Positions 54,578 through 63,068 of a stretch of 64,000 nt of DNA are shown in pieces. Both the position numbers and the translations under genes were made by a program. Location: positions 1 through 64,000 of the forward strand of contig NZ_CAKAPD010000010.1 of assembly GCF_916715725.1 (NCBI RefSeq), in the 5' to 3' direction. Origin of the DNA: an uncultured Rothia sp. Lineage in GTDB: Bacteria; Actinomycetota; Actinomycetes; Actinomycetales; Micrococcaceae. The notes below the pieces were generated by a model, which was not told where the DNA came from, did no database searches, and was given only the letters and a program-made list of their open reading frames with translations. The stretch's first letter is position 1, and each line of letters opens with the position of its first letter.

Positions 54578-55348
54578 ATGAGCCTCACACCGCTCACCAT
54601 CGGCGACCGCACCTTCACATCCCGCCTCATCATGGGTTCCGGAGGCGCAACCAGCATGGACCTGCTCGAGCAGGCGCTCATCGCCTCCGGCACCGAAATG
54701 ACGACCGTTGCCATGCGCCGTCACGCCGCAGGCACCCCCATTTTTCCGCTTCTGCAGAAGCTCAATATTGCGCCGCTGCCCAATACCGCAGGGTGCCGCA
54801 CCGCAGCCGATGCGGTGATGACCGCGATGCTCGCCCGCGAGGCGCTGGGCACTTCCTGGGTGAAGGTCGAGATCATCCACGACGAAGACACCCTACTGCC
54901 GGACACCGTGGAGCTGTTGAATGCTTGCGAGCAGCTGGTCGCTGAGGATTTCACGGTGCTCGCGTACACCTCTGACGATCCGGTGGCTGCCGCTCGCCTG
55001 GAGGATGCGGGCGTTGCGGCGGTTATGCCGTTGGGCGCGCCGATTGGTACCGGTCTGGGCATTTTGAACCCGCACAATATTGAGCTGATTGCTTCCCGCG
55101 CGCAGGTTCCGGTGGTTCTGGATGCTGGCGTGGGTACCGCATCCGACGCGGCGCTGGCGATGGAGCTGGGTTGTGATGCGGTGCTTCTGGCGTCGGCGGT
55201 GAATCGTGCTGAGGATCCGGTGGCGATGGCTCAGGCGATGAAGTTTGCGGTGCAGGCGGGTGCGTTGGCGCGTGAGGCTGGCCGTATTCCGGTGCGTGAG
55301 CACGCGAAGGCATCGTCGCCGTCGGAGGGTTTCGTCTCGTGGATGTAA
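54578..55348 (+). CDS. thiG: Thiazole synthase ThiG
   Basis: 256 aa from MSLTPLTIGD, chosen because GAGGAG lies seven bases upstream. ThiG condenses DXP, ThiS thiocarboxylate and dehydroglycine into the thiazole. RLIMGSGGATSMDLLEQAL, the Schiff-base lysine K96 in WVKVEII, MPLGAPIGTGLGI and VLDAGVGTASDAALAMELG are all present. Its stop is overlapped by thiF. Confidence 0.95.
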   Translation: MSLTPLTIGDRTFTSRLIMGSGGATSMDLLEQALIASGTEMTTVAMRRHAAGTPIFPLLQKLNIAPLPNTAGCRTAADAVMTAMLAREALGTSWVKVEIIHDEDTLLPDTVELLNACEQLVAEDFTVLAYTSDDPVAAARLEDAGVAAVMPLGAPIGTGLGILNPHNIELIASRAQVPVVLDAGVGTASDAALAMELGCDAVLLASAVNRAEDPVAMAQAMKFAVQAGALAREAGRIPVREHAKASSPSEGFVSWM

Positions 55349-56394
55349 ATCTCACCCCTACCCCGGTGAATCCGGAGCATGCGCGTCTGGATCGCGAGCG
55401 CACTGACCGTCAGCGTCGCCTGCCTGGCTTTGATCAGGATGCGGTGGCGGCGGCACGCGTGTTGGTGATTGGTGCTGGTGGTTTGGGTTGTCCGGTGGTG
55501 CAGGCGTTGGCGGCGGCTGGTGTGGGGTATCTGCATATTGTGGATTCTGATTCGGTGGAGCTGTCGAATATTCAGCGTCAGCCGCTTTTCGGTGTGCCTG
55601 ATGTGGGTGAGCCGAAGGCGGAGGTTGCGGCGCGCCGTGCCCTGGAGCTGTGCCCGTCGTTGACGGTTGAGACAACGATTCGGCATGTGGATGCGTCCTG
55701 GATTTTGGATCTTTTTGCCGCATCGGCACCGGATTGTGTGGTGGATTGTACGGATACGTTTGCGTCGAAGTATCTGATTGCGGATGCTGCGCAGGTTGCG
55801 GGTTTGCCGCTGGTGTGGGGCACGGTTTTGCGTTTTGGCGGGTCGGTGAGTCTTTTTGAGCCGGATGGCGCGCATTTGCGTGATATTTTTCCGACGATTC
55901 CGCAGACGGTAGAGTCGTGTGCGCTTGCCGGGGTGTTGGGTGCGACGACGGCTGTGGTTGGTTCACTGATGGCGACGGAGGTGCTCAAGTTTGTGAGTGG
56001 TTTGCCGACGGCGGCGGGCACCCTGCTGACATATGATGCCTTGTCGGGTACGTGTACGTCGTTTGGGACGGTGCCTGATCCGGCGCGTGTGGTGCCGGTG
56101 GATTTGTCGGCGCATGAGGTCCCGCAGGTTCTGCTGGATGTGCGTGAGGCGCCCGAGCGTGAGGAGTCGGTGAAGCATGAGGGCTCGTTGCATGTGCCGT
56201 TGTCGCAGCTGAGTGACGCTGAGGGGTCGCTACTGCCGGCAACCGACGTGCCCGCGGAGCTGCTGAGCCTGTTTGAGTCGGTGCGTAATCAGCGTGTGGG
56301 CGTTTTCTGTGCCTCGGGTGCGCGAGCGCAGCGCTTTGTGCAGGCGTACGCGGAGCTGGCGGGCGAGTACGGGGTGCGCCTCACGGCGATTTAG
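55339..56394 (+). CDS. thiF: ThiF-type sulfur carrier adenylyltransferase with rhodanese domain
   Basis: 351 aa, GTG start overlapping thiG by 10 bases. The E1-like domain shows VLVIGAGGLGCPVVQALAAAG (about 41-61), the ATP-binding VDSDSVELSNIQRQ and CTDTFASKYLI, and the reactive Cys C194 in ESCALAGVLG. The zinc-binding CxxC expected just before it (C-Y-R-C-L-F-P) is replaced by HLRDIFP. A C-terminal rhodanese-like domain (LLDVREAPE ... VGVFCASGARA) may supply sulfur to ThiS. It activates ThiS; MoeB-like use for molybdopterin is the alternative but the operon argues for thiamine. Confidence 0.9.
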   Translation: MDVNLTPTPVNPEHARLDRERTDRQRRLPGFDQDAVAAARVLVIGAGGLGCPVVQALAAAGVGYLHIVDSDSVELSNIQRQPLFGVPDVGEPKAEVAARRALELCPSLTVETTIRHVDASWILDLFAASAPDCVVDCTDTFASKYLIADAAQVAGLPLVWGTVLRFGGSVSLFEPDGAHLRDIFPTIPQTVESCALAGVLGATTAVVGSLMATEVLKFVSGLPTAAGTLLTYDALSGTCTSFGTVPDPARVVPVDLSAHEVPQVLLDVREAPEREESVKHEGSLHVPLSQLSDAEGSLLPATDVPAELLSLFESVRNQRVGVFCASGARAQRFVQAYAELAGEYGVRLTAI

Positions 56395-56403
56395 GGAACC
56401 ATC

Positions 56404-56497
56404 GGCGTAGCTATCCCTTCCGGAAGCGACATCAGGGTGTCCGACGCGAAGCGAGGACGGGTTCCCTGCAGGAGCGGAGGAAGGGTATAGCGTGCCA
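56404..56497 (+). repeat. Dispersed palindromic repeat, copy C
   Basis: Arms GGCGTAGCTATCCCTTCC and GGAAGGGTATAGCGTGCC enclose the conserved core. The inner stem is GTCC/GGAC instead of GCCC/GGGC. Directly followed by copy D. Confidence 0.8.
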
Positions 56498-56502
56498 AGC
56501 CC

Positions 56503-56600
56503 TAAGGAAAGCGGTATCGCCCGTAGTGACATCAGGGTGCCCGAAGCGAAGCGAGGGCGGGTTCCCTGTAGGAACGAGGGCGCATGCCGCTTTCCGCTTA
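56503..56600 (+). repeat. Dispersed palindromic repeat, copy D
   Basis: Arms TAAGGAAAGCGGTATCGCCC and GGGCGCATGCCGCTTTCC around the same core (inner stem GCCC/GGGC). Copies C and D fill most of the thiF-56731 gap; the remaining ~130 bases hold no gene. Confidence 0.8.
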
Positions 56601-56730
56601 ACTGGTAGGGACAATTCCCCATGTGCAGGGCGTAAAATCGTGTATAACACGGCGGCACGTCGCGCGGTTTGTCCTGCCTAAAAACTGCCGTAGCCGCCTC
56701 CTGTTTTCGCACACTCACTCTAGGAGTTTT

Positions 56731-57843
56731 ATGCTCACCGTCTCTACTGTGCCGCTTGTTTTGTGTACGGCACTTGTTGCATTGACTTTGTTGATTAGCG
56801 GTATTGCTAAGGCGAAGGACCCGCAGAGTACCGTGACCGGCATCCAGAATCTTGGTTTGGAGAAGATTGCGCCGACCCGTGCGGTGTCGCTGATTTTGCC
56901 GTGGTTCGAAATCGCTCTAGCCGCCGTTCTGCTGCTGTCGCCGGTGCGTTTGCCTGCGGTGATTGCTTCGGGTTTGGCGCTGATTCTGATGCTGTTCTAT
57001 ACGGTGGTGATTGCGCGTGCACTGGCGACGGGTCGTACTGCGGGTTGTAATTGTTTCGGTTCTGAGTCGAATGCGCCGGTGAGCCGTTACACGCTGGTGC
57101 GTAATATTGCGCTGCTGTTGGCAGCGGCTGGTGCGCATGCGAGTGCGTTGAAGGGCGGCACGGGTGTTGTGTCGACTCTGCTGGGGCTGGGTAATAGCGG
57201 CTGGACTTGGGTTTTTGGTGCGACGCTGATTGCGCTGACGTTGGAGGCTGTTCGCCGCGGTGACGCTTTGGCACAGCCGGAGCCGCAGGCTCAGGTGATC
57301 TTGCCGGAACCGGTGTATGACGAGAACGGCGAGGAGCAGTATGTTCGCATGCCGATTCCGCATGCGGCGCTGTATCTGGAGAATGGCCGTCACACGAATT
57401 TGCGTGCGTTGGCTAAGAATCAGGCGCGTGTGCTGGTGTTTGTGTCGGCGACCTGCGCTGGTTGCGTGAAGTTTTTGAAGACGATGGCTTCGTGGCAGGA
57501 GCGTCTGCCGCAGGTGGCGTTGCATCCGGTGTATTCGAGTCTGGAGTCGTTGCAGACTTCGCGTAATGCGGGTACGTTGCCGGAGGGTTTGACTCCGCTG
57601 ATTGATCGTGAGGCGGGTGCGCGCGCGAATTTCGGTAATGGTGTGCCGTTGGCTGTGGTTTTGGGGGCTGATGGTCTGCTTGCTGGCGGCCCGGTGGCTG
57701 GTAATGAGCAGGTTGAGGCGCTGCTGACCGATATTGAGGAGCAGTTCGCTGAGGCTGCTCGTCTGGCTGAGGAGGAGCGTCAGGAGCAGATGCGTAAGGC
57801 GTTTGCTGAGGAGACGTCGAATACTAGCGGCGATCACCTCTAA
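56731..57843 (+). CDS. MauE/DoxX-like membrane protein fused to a thioredoxin-like domain
   Basis: 370 aa from MLTVSTVPL (TAGGAG upstream). Residues 1-175 hold four to five membrane helices with the MauE pattern (LISGIAKAKDPQSTVTGIQNLG, GRTAGCNCFG with a Cys pair in the loop, then SRYTLVRNIALL). From about 225 comes a thioredoxin-like domain with VLVFVSATCAGCVKFLKTM (CxxC) and a GVPLAVVLGADGLL strand. MauE proteins support disulfide formation and maturation of periplasmic proteins. Here the redox partner is in the same chain, ending in a charged helix. Likely an envelope thiol-redox protein. Confidence 0.8.
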   Translation: MLTVSTVPLVLCTALVALTLLISGIAKAKDPQSTVTGIQNLGLEKIAPTRAVSLILPWFEIALAAVLLLSPVRLPAVIASGLALILMLFYTVVIARALATGRTAGCNCFGSESNAPVSRYTLVRNIALLLAAAGAHASALKGGTGVVSTLLGLGNSGWTWVFGATLIALTLEAVRRGDALAQPEPQAQVILPEPVYDENGEEQYVRMPIPHAALYLENGRHTNLRALAKNQARVLVFVSATCAGCVKFLKTMASWQERLPQVALHPVYSSLESLQTSRNAGTLPEGLTPLIDREAGARANFGNGVPLAVVLGADGLLAGGPVAGNEQVEALLTDIEEQFAEAARLAEEERQEQMRKAFAEETSNTSGDHL

Positions 57844-57888
57844 CCGTGCCCCTGTAGCTTCTCTGTGGCGCCCCAGCCTTTCGCGCTG

Positions 57889-57929
57889 CCCCGGTAGCCC
57901 CGCCCGGCCGCCCCGGTAGCCCCGGTAGC
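57889..57929 (+). repeat. CCCCGGTAGC short repeats
   Basis: Three copies of CCCCGGTAGC within 41 bases, in a GC-rich stretch upstream of the methyltransferase promoter (TATGCT near 57976). Confidence 0.55.
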
Positions 57930-58069
57930 CCCGCCCAGCTCTTAGTCTGTCCTTACCGGCAGACGCCGGGTGGGGCTATGCTAGAACGTAGCGCACACAC
58001 CGCTTATATGCCGCAGTCACCGTGCCTGGTGGCTGTTGGCGCATCCTCAACCCTGTCTAAGGAGTTTTT

Positions 58070-58735
58070 ATGGCAATGATGAGTTTCAGCGCTCCTGCTG
58101 AGCGTGATAAGTCCCTGTGGCTGATCAAGAAGGAGAGCAACCCGAATCATTCTCAGTGGTACATTGACCGTTTTAAGGCGATGGAGGCTGAGGGTAACGA
58201 CATTGCGGGTGAGTCTCGTCTGTTGGATGCTATGGCTTCTCGTGGCGCGAAGATTCTTGATGCGGGTTCCGGTCCCGGTCGTGTGGGTAAGCAGCTGCAC
58301 GCGTTGGGTCACCGTGTGACGGGTGTGGATATTGATCCTGAGCTGATTGAGGAGGCGCGCCGCGTCTGCCCGGATGCTACGTGGATTACTGCCGATCTGG
58401 TGGATTTGCCGGAGGTGCTGGGCATTGAGGGTGACGCTACGGAGGAGAATGGTTTTGAGCTGCTAGTGTGTGCGGGTAATGTGATGGGTTTCTTGGCCCG
58501 TTCGACTCGTAAGCCGGTGGTTGAGAATTTCCGTCGTGTGTTGGCGCCTGGTGGCCGTGCTGTCGTGGGTTACGGTTCGGGTCCGGGCCGTGATTATGCG
58601 TTTGAGCAGTTCCTCGCTGATGCCCGCGAGGTTGGTCTGAACGTTGATAACACGTACTCTTCGTGGCAGATGCACCCGTTTGTGGAGGGCTCTTCGGAGT
58701 ATTTGGTGGCGGTTCTGTCGCGCCCGGCGAGCTAG
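58070..58735 (+). CDS. Class I SAM-dependent methyltransferase
   Basis: 221 aa. The SAM-binding motif ILDAGSGPGRVGKQL (about 63-77) is followed by VTGVDIDPELIEEAR (acidic loop), the post-II stretch FELLVCAGNVMGFLA and a C-terminal YLVAVLSR strand. The substrate is unpredictable; this Methyltransf_25-like form is common in actinobacteria. AAGGAG seven bases before the ATG. Confidence 0.87.
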   Translation: MAMMSFSAPAERDKSLWLIKKESNPNHSQWYIDRFKAMEAEGNDIAGESRLLDAMASRGAKILDAGSGPGRVGKQLHALGHRVTGVDIDPELIEEARRVCPDATWITADLVDLPEVLGIEGDATEENGFELLVCAGNVMGFLARSTRKPVVENFRRVLAPGGRAVVGYGSGPGRDYAFEQFLADAREVGLNVDNTYSSWQMHPFVEGSSEYLVAVLSRPAS

Positions 58736-58782
58736 GTTCGCTTCTCAAGCTAGCGCGTAATGTGCCTTGAGTTAGGCATGCA

Positions 58783-58826
58783 AAAGGCCCGGTGCCTGCC
58801 CCGTGTGGGGTAGGTGCCGGGCCTTT
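58783..58826 (+). terminator. Bidirectional terminator after the methyltransferase
   Basis: AAAGGCCCGGTGCCTGCCCC pairs with GGGGTAGGTGCCGGGCCTTT around GTGT, between convergent genes. Confidence 0.9.
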
Positions 58827-58879
58827 GCGCGTTCGGAAGATACGCATCCGAAAAGAAGCACCGATGAAGAGCGGGGGTT

Positions 58880-59581
58880 CTAGTGGATGAGGTAGATGGT
58901 GCGGGCGAGTTCTTCGGGCATGAAGGATGCGGCGAAGAGGATTGCCACGATGATGACGGCGAGTGCAGTCATGAGGCTGGAGCGCCAGCCGGGGTGCAGT
59001 TCGTTGAAGGTGATGAGTCCCTTGTGTTCTTTGTCCATGTTGACCACGTTGATCTGCTTATAGATGGTGGTCTGAGCGGAGAGTTTGGAGGAGACTTCTC
59101 GCATGGTTTTGCCGTCCCAGACGCGGCCGTCGATGCGCATGAGCTGTTTGCCGTCTTTGTCGACGGCCCACATGGCGGGGAAGCTGCGGTAGCGTAGGCG
59201 GCCGGCGACGGTTTTGAGTTTCTGGCCGTAGGCTTTTTTGGGGTAGAGCTTTTCGACGAAGATGGTGTGGTCGATGTTTTCTAGGGGTACGGCGAACCAG
59301 CCGAAGGTGCGTGCGCGGAGCACGTGGGTTTTGGTGATGACGATGATGGTGGGTTTGAGGACTGAGTAGAGGTTGACGCCTGCGATGGTGCCGATGAGCA
59401 GTACGAGGATGGTGTACGGCAGGGCGGGTCGCTTGTAGAGGATGAAGGCGAGCGCGGCGAGGAGCACGATGGTGCCGGGGAGTGCCGCTTCGATGCGCCT
59501 GCCGTAGGAGCGCATGCGGGGGTGGAATAGTTCTTTGACTTCGCCGTATTTGGCGGGGACTTCGTGAGCGCGTTCTGCCAT
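58880..59581 (-). CDS. Membrane protein with bacterial PH-like domain
   Basis: 233 aa. Two helices at about 30-50 and 55-75 (GTIVLLAALAFILYK, LPYTILVLLIGTIAGVNLYSVL) lead into a PH-like fold (PTIIVITKTHVLRARTFGWFAVPLENIDHTIF...) as in bPH_2 proteins. A final helix (SLMTALAVIIVAILFAASFM) is near the C-terminus. Role unknown; such proteins are envelope components. The ATG at 59581 follows a TAAAGT box by seven bases; no ribosome site, so leaderless. Divergent from the next gene with only 63 bases between starts. Confidence 0.8.
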   Translation of the reverse strand: MAERAHEVPAKYGEVKELFHPRMRSYGRRIEAALPGTIVLLAALAFILYKRPALPYTILVLLIGTIAGVNLYSVLKPTIIVITKTHVLRARTFGWFAVPLENIDHTIFVEKLYPKKAYGQKLKTVAGRLRYRSFPAMWAVDKDGKQLMRIDGRVWDGKTMREVSSKLSAQTTIYKQINVVNMDKEHKGLITFNELHPGWRSSLMTALAVIIVAILFAASFMPEELARTIYLIH

Positions 59582-59644
59582 ATACACAACTTTAGTGTGT
59601 GCGGTGCGTGAAACCTAGCGGACTACCTGCGTTACTCTGGTTCT

Positions 59645-60622
59645 ATGCGTAATTTTTCTCCCGTGGAGCGGGTCCTGGCGATGTGGATGGTCGGTGTTGT
59701 GGTGGCGGTTTCTGTGGCTGCTGCGGCGCTGGTTATGACGAATAAGTTGGTGTATGGTCCGACGGGTCAGGTGCGGGAGTATTTTCATGCGTTGCGTACG
59801 GGTAATGGTTCGTATGCGCGTGGTTTGTTGGGTGCGCAGATTCCTGAGGGTGACGCGTCGCTGCTGGATGGGGATGCTTTGAGGCGTTCGGTGTCTTCGT
59901 TGGGTGAGGTGTCGTATGAGGTGGTGGAGACTAGCGCCGATGGTGAGCATGCGACGGTGCGTGCGTCCTATACGTTGGAGGGTTCGCGGCAGCATACGGA
60001 TTTTCGGTTGCATCGTTCGGGTACGCATTGGGGCTTTTTTGATAAGTGGGCTATTGATGAGGCGTCTTTGCCGTCGGTGAAGGTCGATATTCAGGGTGTG
60101 GAGGCTGCAACGATTAATAACCGTAAGGTTGCGGTGGATCGTGGTTCTGCGTCGTTCCCGGTGTTTTACCCTGGCGTGTATGCGGTGTCGTATGATTCGA
60201 CGGTTTATACGGCGCAGAAGGTGAATGAGGTGGTGACTGCGCAGGATGCGAATCATTCGGTGCGTATGGAGTTGAAGCCGAGTGATAATGCGTTGGCGTC
60301 GGTGAAGGAGCAGGTGCAGGATCATTTGAAGAAGTGCACGCAGCAGAGCACTCTTTATCCTGGTGGGTGCCCTTTTGAGTATGCGTTTACGGGCCGTGTG
60401 GATTCTGAGGTGAAGTGGTCTGTGGAGAAGGTGGCGGATCCGCAGGTGAGTGTGAGTTCGGCGGGTGTGTGGTCGTTGAAGCCGATGTCGGGTACGGCGA
60501 AGGTGTCGTTTACTCAGTTGGATTTGTATACGGGTGCGCGTTCGCAGGTGCAGAAGGAGATTCCGTTTACGTTGAAGGCGTCGGTGGAGGCGGATGCGAA
60601 GGCGGTCCGAGTCTCCTTCTAA
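59645..60622 (+). CDS. Signal-anchored extracytoplasmic protein
   Basis: 325 aa. One N-terminal hydrophobic helix (about 10-31, MWMVGVVVAVSVAAAALVM) anchors an extracytoplasmic part that looks like an NTF2/DUF4878-type fold first (VREYFHALRTGNGSYARGLL). Beta-rich segments follow (YPGVYAVSYDSTVY), with one Cys pair (KKCTQQS...GGCPFEY). No enzyme motif is seen. TACTCT six bases before the ATG suggests leaderless initiation. It ends at repeat copies E and F. Confidence 0.72.
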   Translation: MRNFSPVERVLAMWMVGVVVAVSVAAAALVMTNKLVYGPTGQVREYFHALRTGNGSYARGLLGAQIPEGDASLLDGDALRRSVSSLGEVSYEVVETSADGEHATVRASYTLEGSRQHTDFRLHRSGTHWGFFDKWAIDEASLPSVKVDIQGVEAATINNRKVAVDRGSASFPVFYPGVYAVSYDSTVYTAQKVNEVVTAQDANHSVRMELKPSDNALASVKEQVQDHLKKCTQQSTLYPGGCPFEYAFTGRVDSEVKWSVEKVADPQVSVSSAGVWSLKPMSGTAKVSFTQLDLYTGARSQVQKEIPFTLKASVEADAKAVRVSF

Positions 60623-60630
60623 AGCCGCTG

Positions 60631-60731
60631 AGCTGCGCGAGAGCCAGTATGCTCTGAACGCGACATCAGGGTGCCCAAGCGAAGCGAGGGCGGGTTCCCT
60701 GTAGGAGCGAAGAGCATACTGGCTCGTAGCT
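60631..60731 (+). repeat. Dispersed palindromic repeat, copy E
   Basis: Arms GCGAGAGCCAGTATGCTCT and AGAGCATACTGGCTCGTAGC around the common core with inner stem GCCC/GGGC. Confidence 0.82.
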
Positions 60732-60741
60732 TATATGGGTT

Positions 60742-60840
60742 GAGAAAGGGCCAGTATTATCCGTAGCGACATCAGGGTGTCCGAGCGAAGCGAGGACGGG
60801 TGCCTCTGTAGGAGCGAGGATAATACTGACCCTTGATTCT
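60742..60840 (+). repeat. Dispersed palindromic repeat, copy F
   Basis: Arms AGAAAGGGCCAGTATTATCC and GGATAATACTGACCCTT; inner stem GTCC/GGAC. It lies between convergent genes, ending 17 bases from the NHL-protein stop. Confidence 0.82.
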
Positions 60841-60856
60841 TTTCTGTTATAGATCC

Positions 60857-62827
60857 CTAGTTGATACCGCGCAGGTCCAGGACGAGTTCGCTTTCGTCTG
60901 CCTCATCACCGGTCACGACAACGGGAATACCCCAGTCCTGCTGGTAGAGGTGGCATGCTGCGTGCTCGGGGATGTCACCGCCGGGGGTACCGTCGCAGGC
61001 GGCGGCGCGGGCGGTGATGTGCAGGACTGCCTCGGTCACATCGGGGTTGAGCACGAGGGTTCGGGTCAGTCCGGTGGAGGTGCCGGCGCCTTCCAGGATG
61101 AAGTTCTCGGGGGTGGATGAGATCTTCAGCTGAGTGGGGTCACCCCAGCGGGTGTCGAGCTTCTGGCCGGTGGGCACGGTGAATCGTGAGGTGAATTTGA
61201 GGGTGCCGCCGGTGAGCTTGGTAGAGGGGCGTGCAGTGGTGATGGCGCCTTCGTCGACGTGCTGTGCCTTGGCGGGGATGGAGGCGCGTACGAGCTGGTG
61301 GGCGTTGGTTTCGACGATGATGAGGCGCGGTTCTTCGCCGGGTACTTCTTCGACGAGCAGGTCGGAGGGTTCGTCGAGGCCGCGTTCGAGGGTACCGAGG
61401 GTGCCGGTTACGGGGTCCCAGCGGCGGATGGCGCCGTTGTAGGTGTCGGCGACTGCGATGGAGCCGTCGGGCAGTTCGGTCAGGCCGAGGGGGTGCTGCA
61501 TGCGGGCGGTGTCGGAGTCGCCGTCGACGAAGCCGAAGTCGAACAGACCCTTGCCGACGGCGGAGGTGACCTGTACGCCGTCCTCGGTGAAGGTGACGTG
61601 GCGCAGGCCGCTGGTTTCGGAGCATGCGACCCAGAGACTGCCGTCGCGTGCTTCGATGATGCCGGAGGGCTGGGCGAACCATGCGTCGGCGGCGGGGCCG
61701 TCGGCGAGGCCTTCGACACCGGAGCCTGCGAAGATGCTAACGGTGCCGTTGATGGGTTCGTAGCCAAAGAGCTGGTGGGTACCTGCCATGGCGATGATGA
61801 ACTGGCCGGCTTCGCGGGAGTAGACGGCGTCCCAGGGTGAGGAGAGCGCGATTTCGGTGGCGGGTACGCCGGCGGGGATGTGGTTGGGGTCGCCGGTGAT
61901 GGCGTTGTCGCCGTCGATGACGCGCTGCACGCCGTTGCCTGCGAGGGTACGCACTTCGCCGGTGCTCAGATTGAGGGAGCGCAGGCGGTGGTTGACAGTG
62001 TCAGCTACCAGCACATCGTAGCCGAGCTGTTCCCGCAGGTTTTCGGGTACGAGGGCGAGGCCGGCAGGCTCGTTGAAGCGTGCTTCGGTGCCGGTGCCGT
62101 CGACGTGACCCTTAACGGGGTGGTTGATGGGGTCGTCGCCGCCACCGTAGGTGTTGATGACGGTGTTGAGGTCGGCTGCTACCTGCAGGATGCGGTGGCG
62201 CGCGCTGTCTGCGACGAGGTAGGTGCGCTCGCGGTTGCCGAAGAGGTTTGCGGGGCCGAATTCAGTGGGCAGTTCGATGGCTTTGCCGGGGAAGGCGTAG
62301 GTGCCGGCTGCCTTGGGGCGGGGCACGTAGGGGCCGTCGCCGCGGTGCAGGGTACCCTTCGTCTCGTGCTCGGCGACGAGCTCGCGTACGAGGGAGGTGA
62401 GGCCCTGCACGTGGCCTTCGCCGGAGAGGTGTGCGACGATGTAGCCTTCGGGGTCGACGACGACGAGGGTGGGCCATGCGCGGGCGGTGTATGCCTGCCA
62501 GGTGGTCAGTTCGGGGTCGTCGAGTACGGGGTGGGTGATGTGGTAGCGGTCGACGGCTGCGGCGAGCGCTACGGGGTCGGCTTCGTGCTCGAATTTGGGG
62601 CTGTGTACGCCGACGGTGACGAGCACGTCGGAGAATTCTTCTTCGAGGGGGCGTAGTTCGTCGAGCACGTGCAGGCAGTTGATGCAGCAGAGGGTCCAGA
62701 AGTCGAGAATAACGATTTTGCCGCGCAGGTCCTGCAGGGTGAGGTTTTTGTCGCCGGTGTTGAGCCAGGCTCGGCCTTCGAGTTCGCTGGCGCGTACGCG
62801 TACGCTGCGGGTGGTGTTCTCGCTCAT
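60857..62827 (-). CDS. Thioredoxin-fold / NHL-repeat protein (NHLRC2-like)
   Basis: 656 aa. N-terminal TlpA/AhpC-type thioredoxin domain with KIVILDFWTLCCINCLHVL (CxxC at C48/C51) and a cis-Pro region AWPTLVVVDPEG. Then a beta-propeller of about five to six NHL repeats (about 195-490: TYLVADSARHRILQV, DVLVADTVNHRLRSLNLSTGEVRTLAG, SIAVADTYNGAIRRWDPVTG) and a C-terminal beta domain. No signal peptide, so cytosolic. Homologous in layout to NHLRC2; function not established. AGGAG lies upstream of the ATG. Confidence 0.9.
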   Translation of the reverse strand: MSENTTRSVRVRASELEGRAWLNTGDKNLTLQDLRGKIVILDFWTLCCINCLHVLDELRPLEEEFSDVLVTVGVHSPKFEHEADPVALAAAVDRYHITHPVLDDPELTTWQAYTARAWPTLVVVDPEGYIVAHLSGEGHVQGLTSLVRELVAEHETKGTLHRGDGPYVPRPKAAGTYAFPGKAIELPTEFGPANLFGNRERTYLVADSARHRILQVAADLNTVINTYGGGDDPINHPVKGHVDGTGTEARFNEPAGLALVPENLREQLGYDVLVADTVNHRLRSLNLSTGEVRTLAGNGVQRVIDGDNAITGDPNHIPAGVPATEIALSSPWDAVYSREAGQFIIAMAGTHQLFGYEPINGTVSIFAGSGVEGLADGPAADAWFAQPSGIIEARDGSLWVACSETSGLRHVTFTEDGVQVTSAVGKGLFDFGFVDGDSDTARMQHPLGLTELPDGSIAVADTYNGAIRRWDPVTGTLGTLERGLDEPSDLLVEEVPGEEPRLIIVETNAHQLVRASIPAKAQHVDEGAITTARPSTKLTGGTLKFTSRFTVPTGQKLDTRWGDPTQLKISSTPENFILEGAGTSTGLTRTLVLNPDVTEAVLHITARAAACDGTPGGDIPEHAACHLYQQDWGIPVVVTGDEADESELVLDLRGIN

Positions 62828-62991
62828 GGTTCTCTCTCCTGTTGGGTGCGCCGTGTGTGGGCGCGATGGTTTGCTGTCCCCATTATGCCAGCGTGGGATG
62901 GGTGGTTCGCTGGGAGTTGAGCTTTGTGACTTGGGGGCTTAACGACCTGTCATATTAAGTCACATTGCGGGTGGCGTGTGGGTATATAAAA

Positions 62992-63029
62992 GCGCCCCGC
63001 ACGCATCACGTTCGGATGCGCACGGGGCG
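62992..63029 (-). terminator. Terminator of the lipoprotein gene
   Basis: GCGCCCCG and GCATC pair with GATGC and CGGGGCG, then TTTTATATA on minus. Its arms are nearly identical to the hairpin at 63957-63993. Confidence 0.88.
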
Positions 63030-63068
63030 AACAGGTCTAGCTAGTCGCCAGCTATGTGGTGGATACGT

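Noticed and set aside
56404..60840. Dispersed repeats as a CRISPR array
   Set aside because: Copies are far apart, about 100 bp long and internally palindromic, with no regularly spaced unique spacers and no cas genes.
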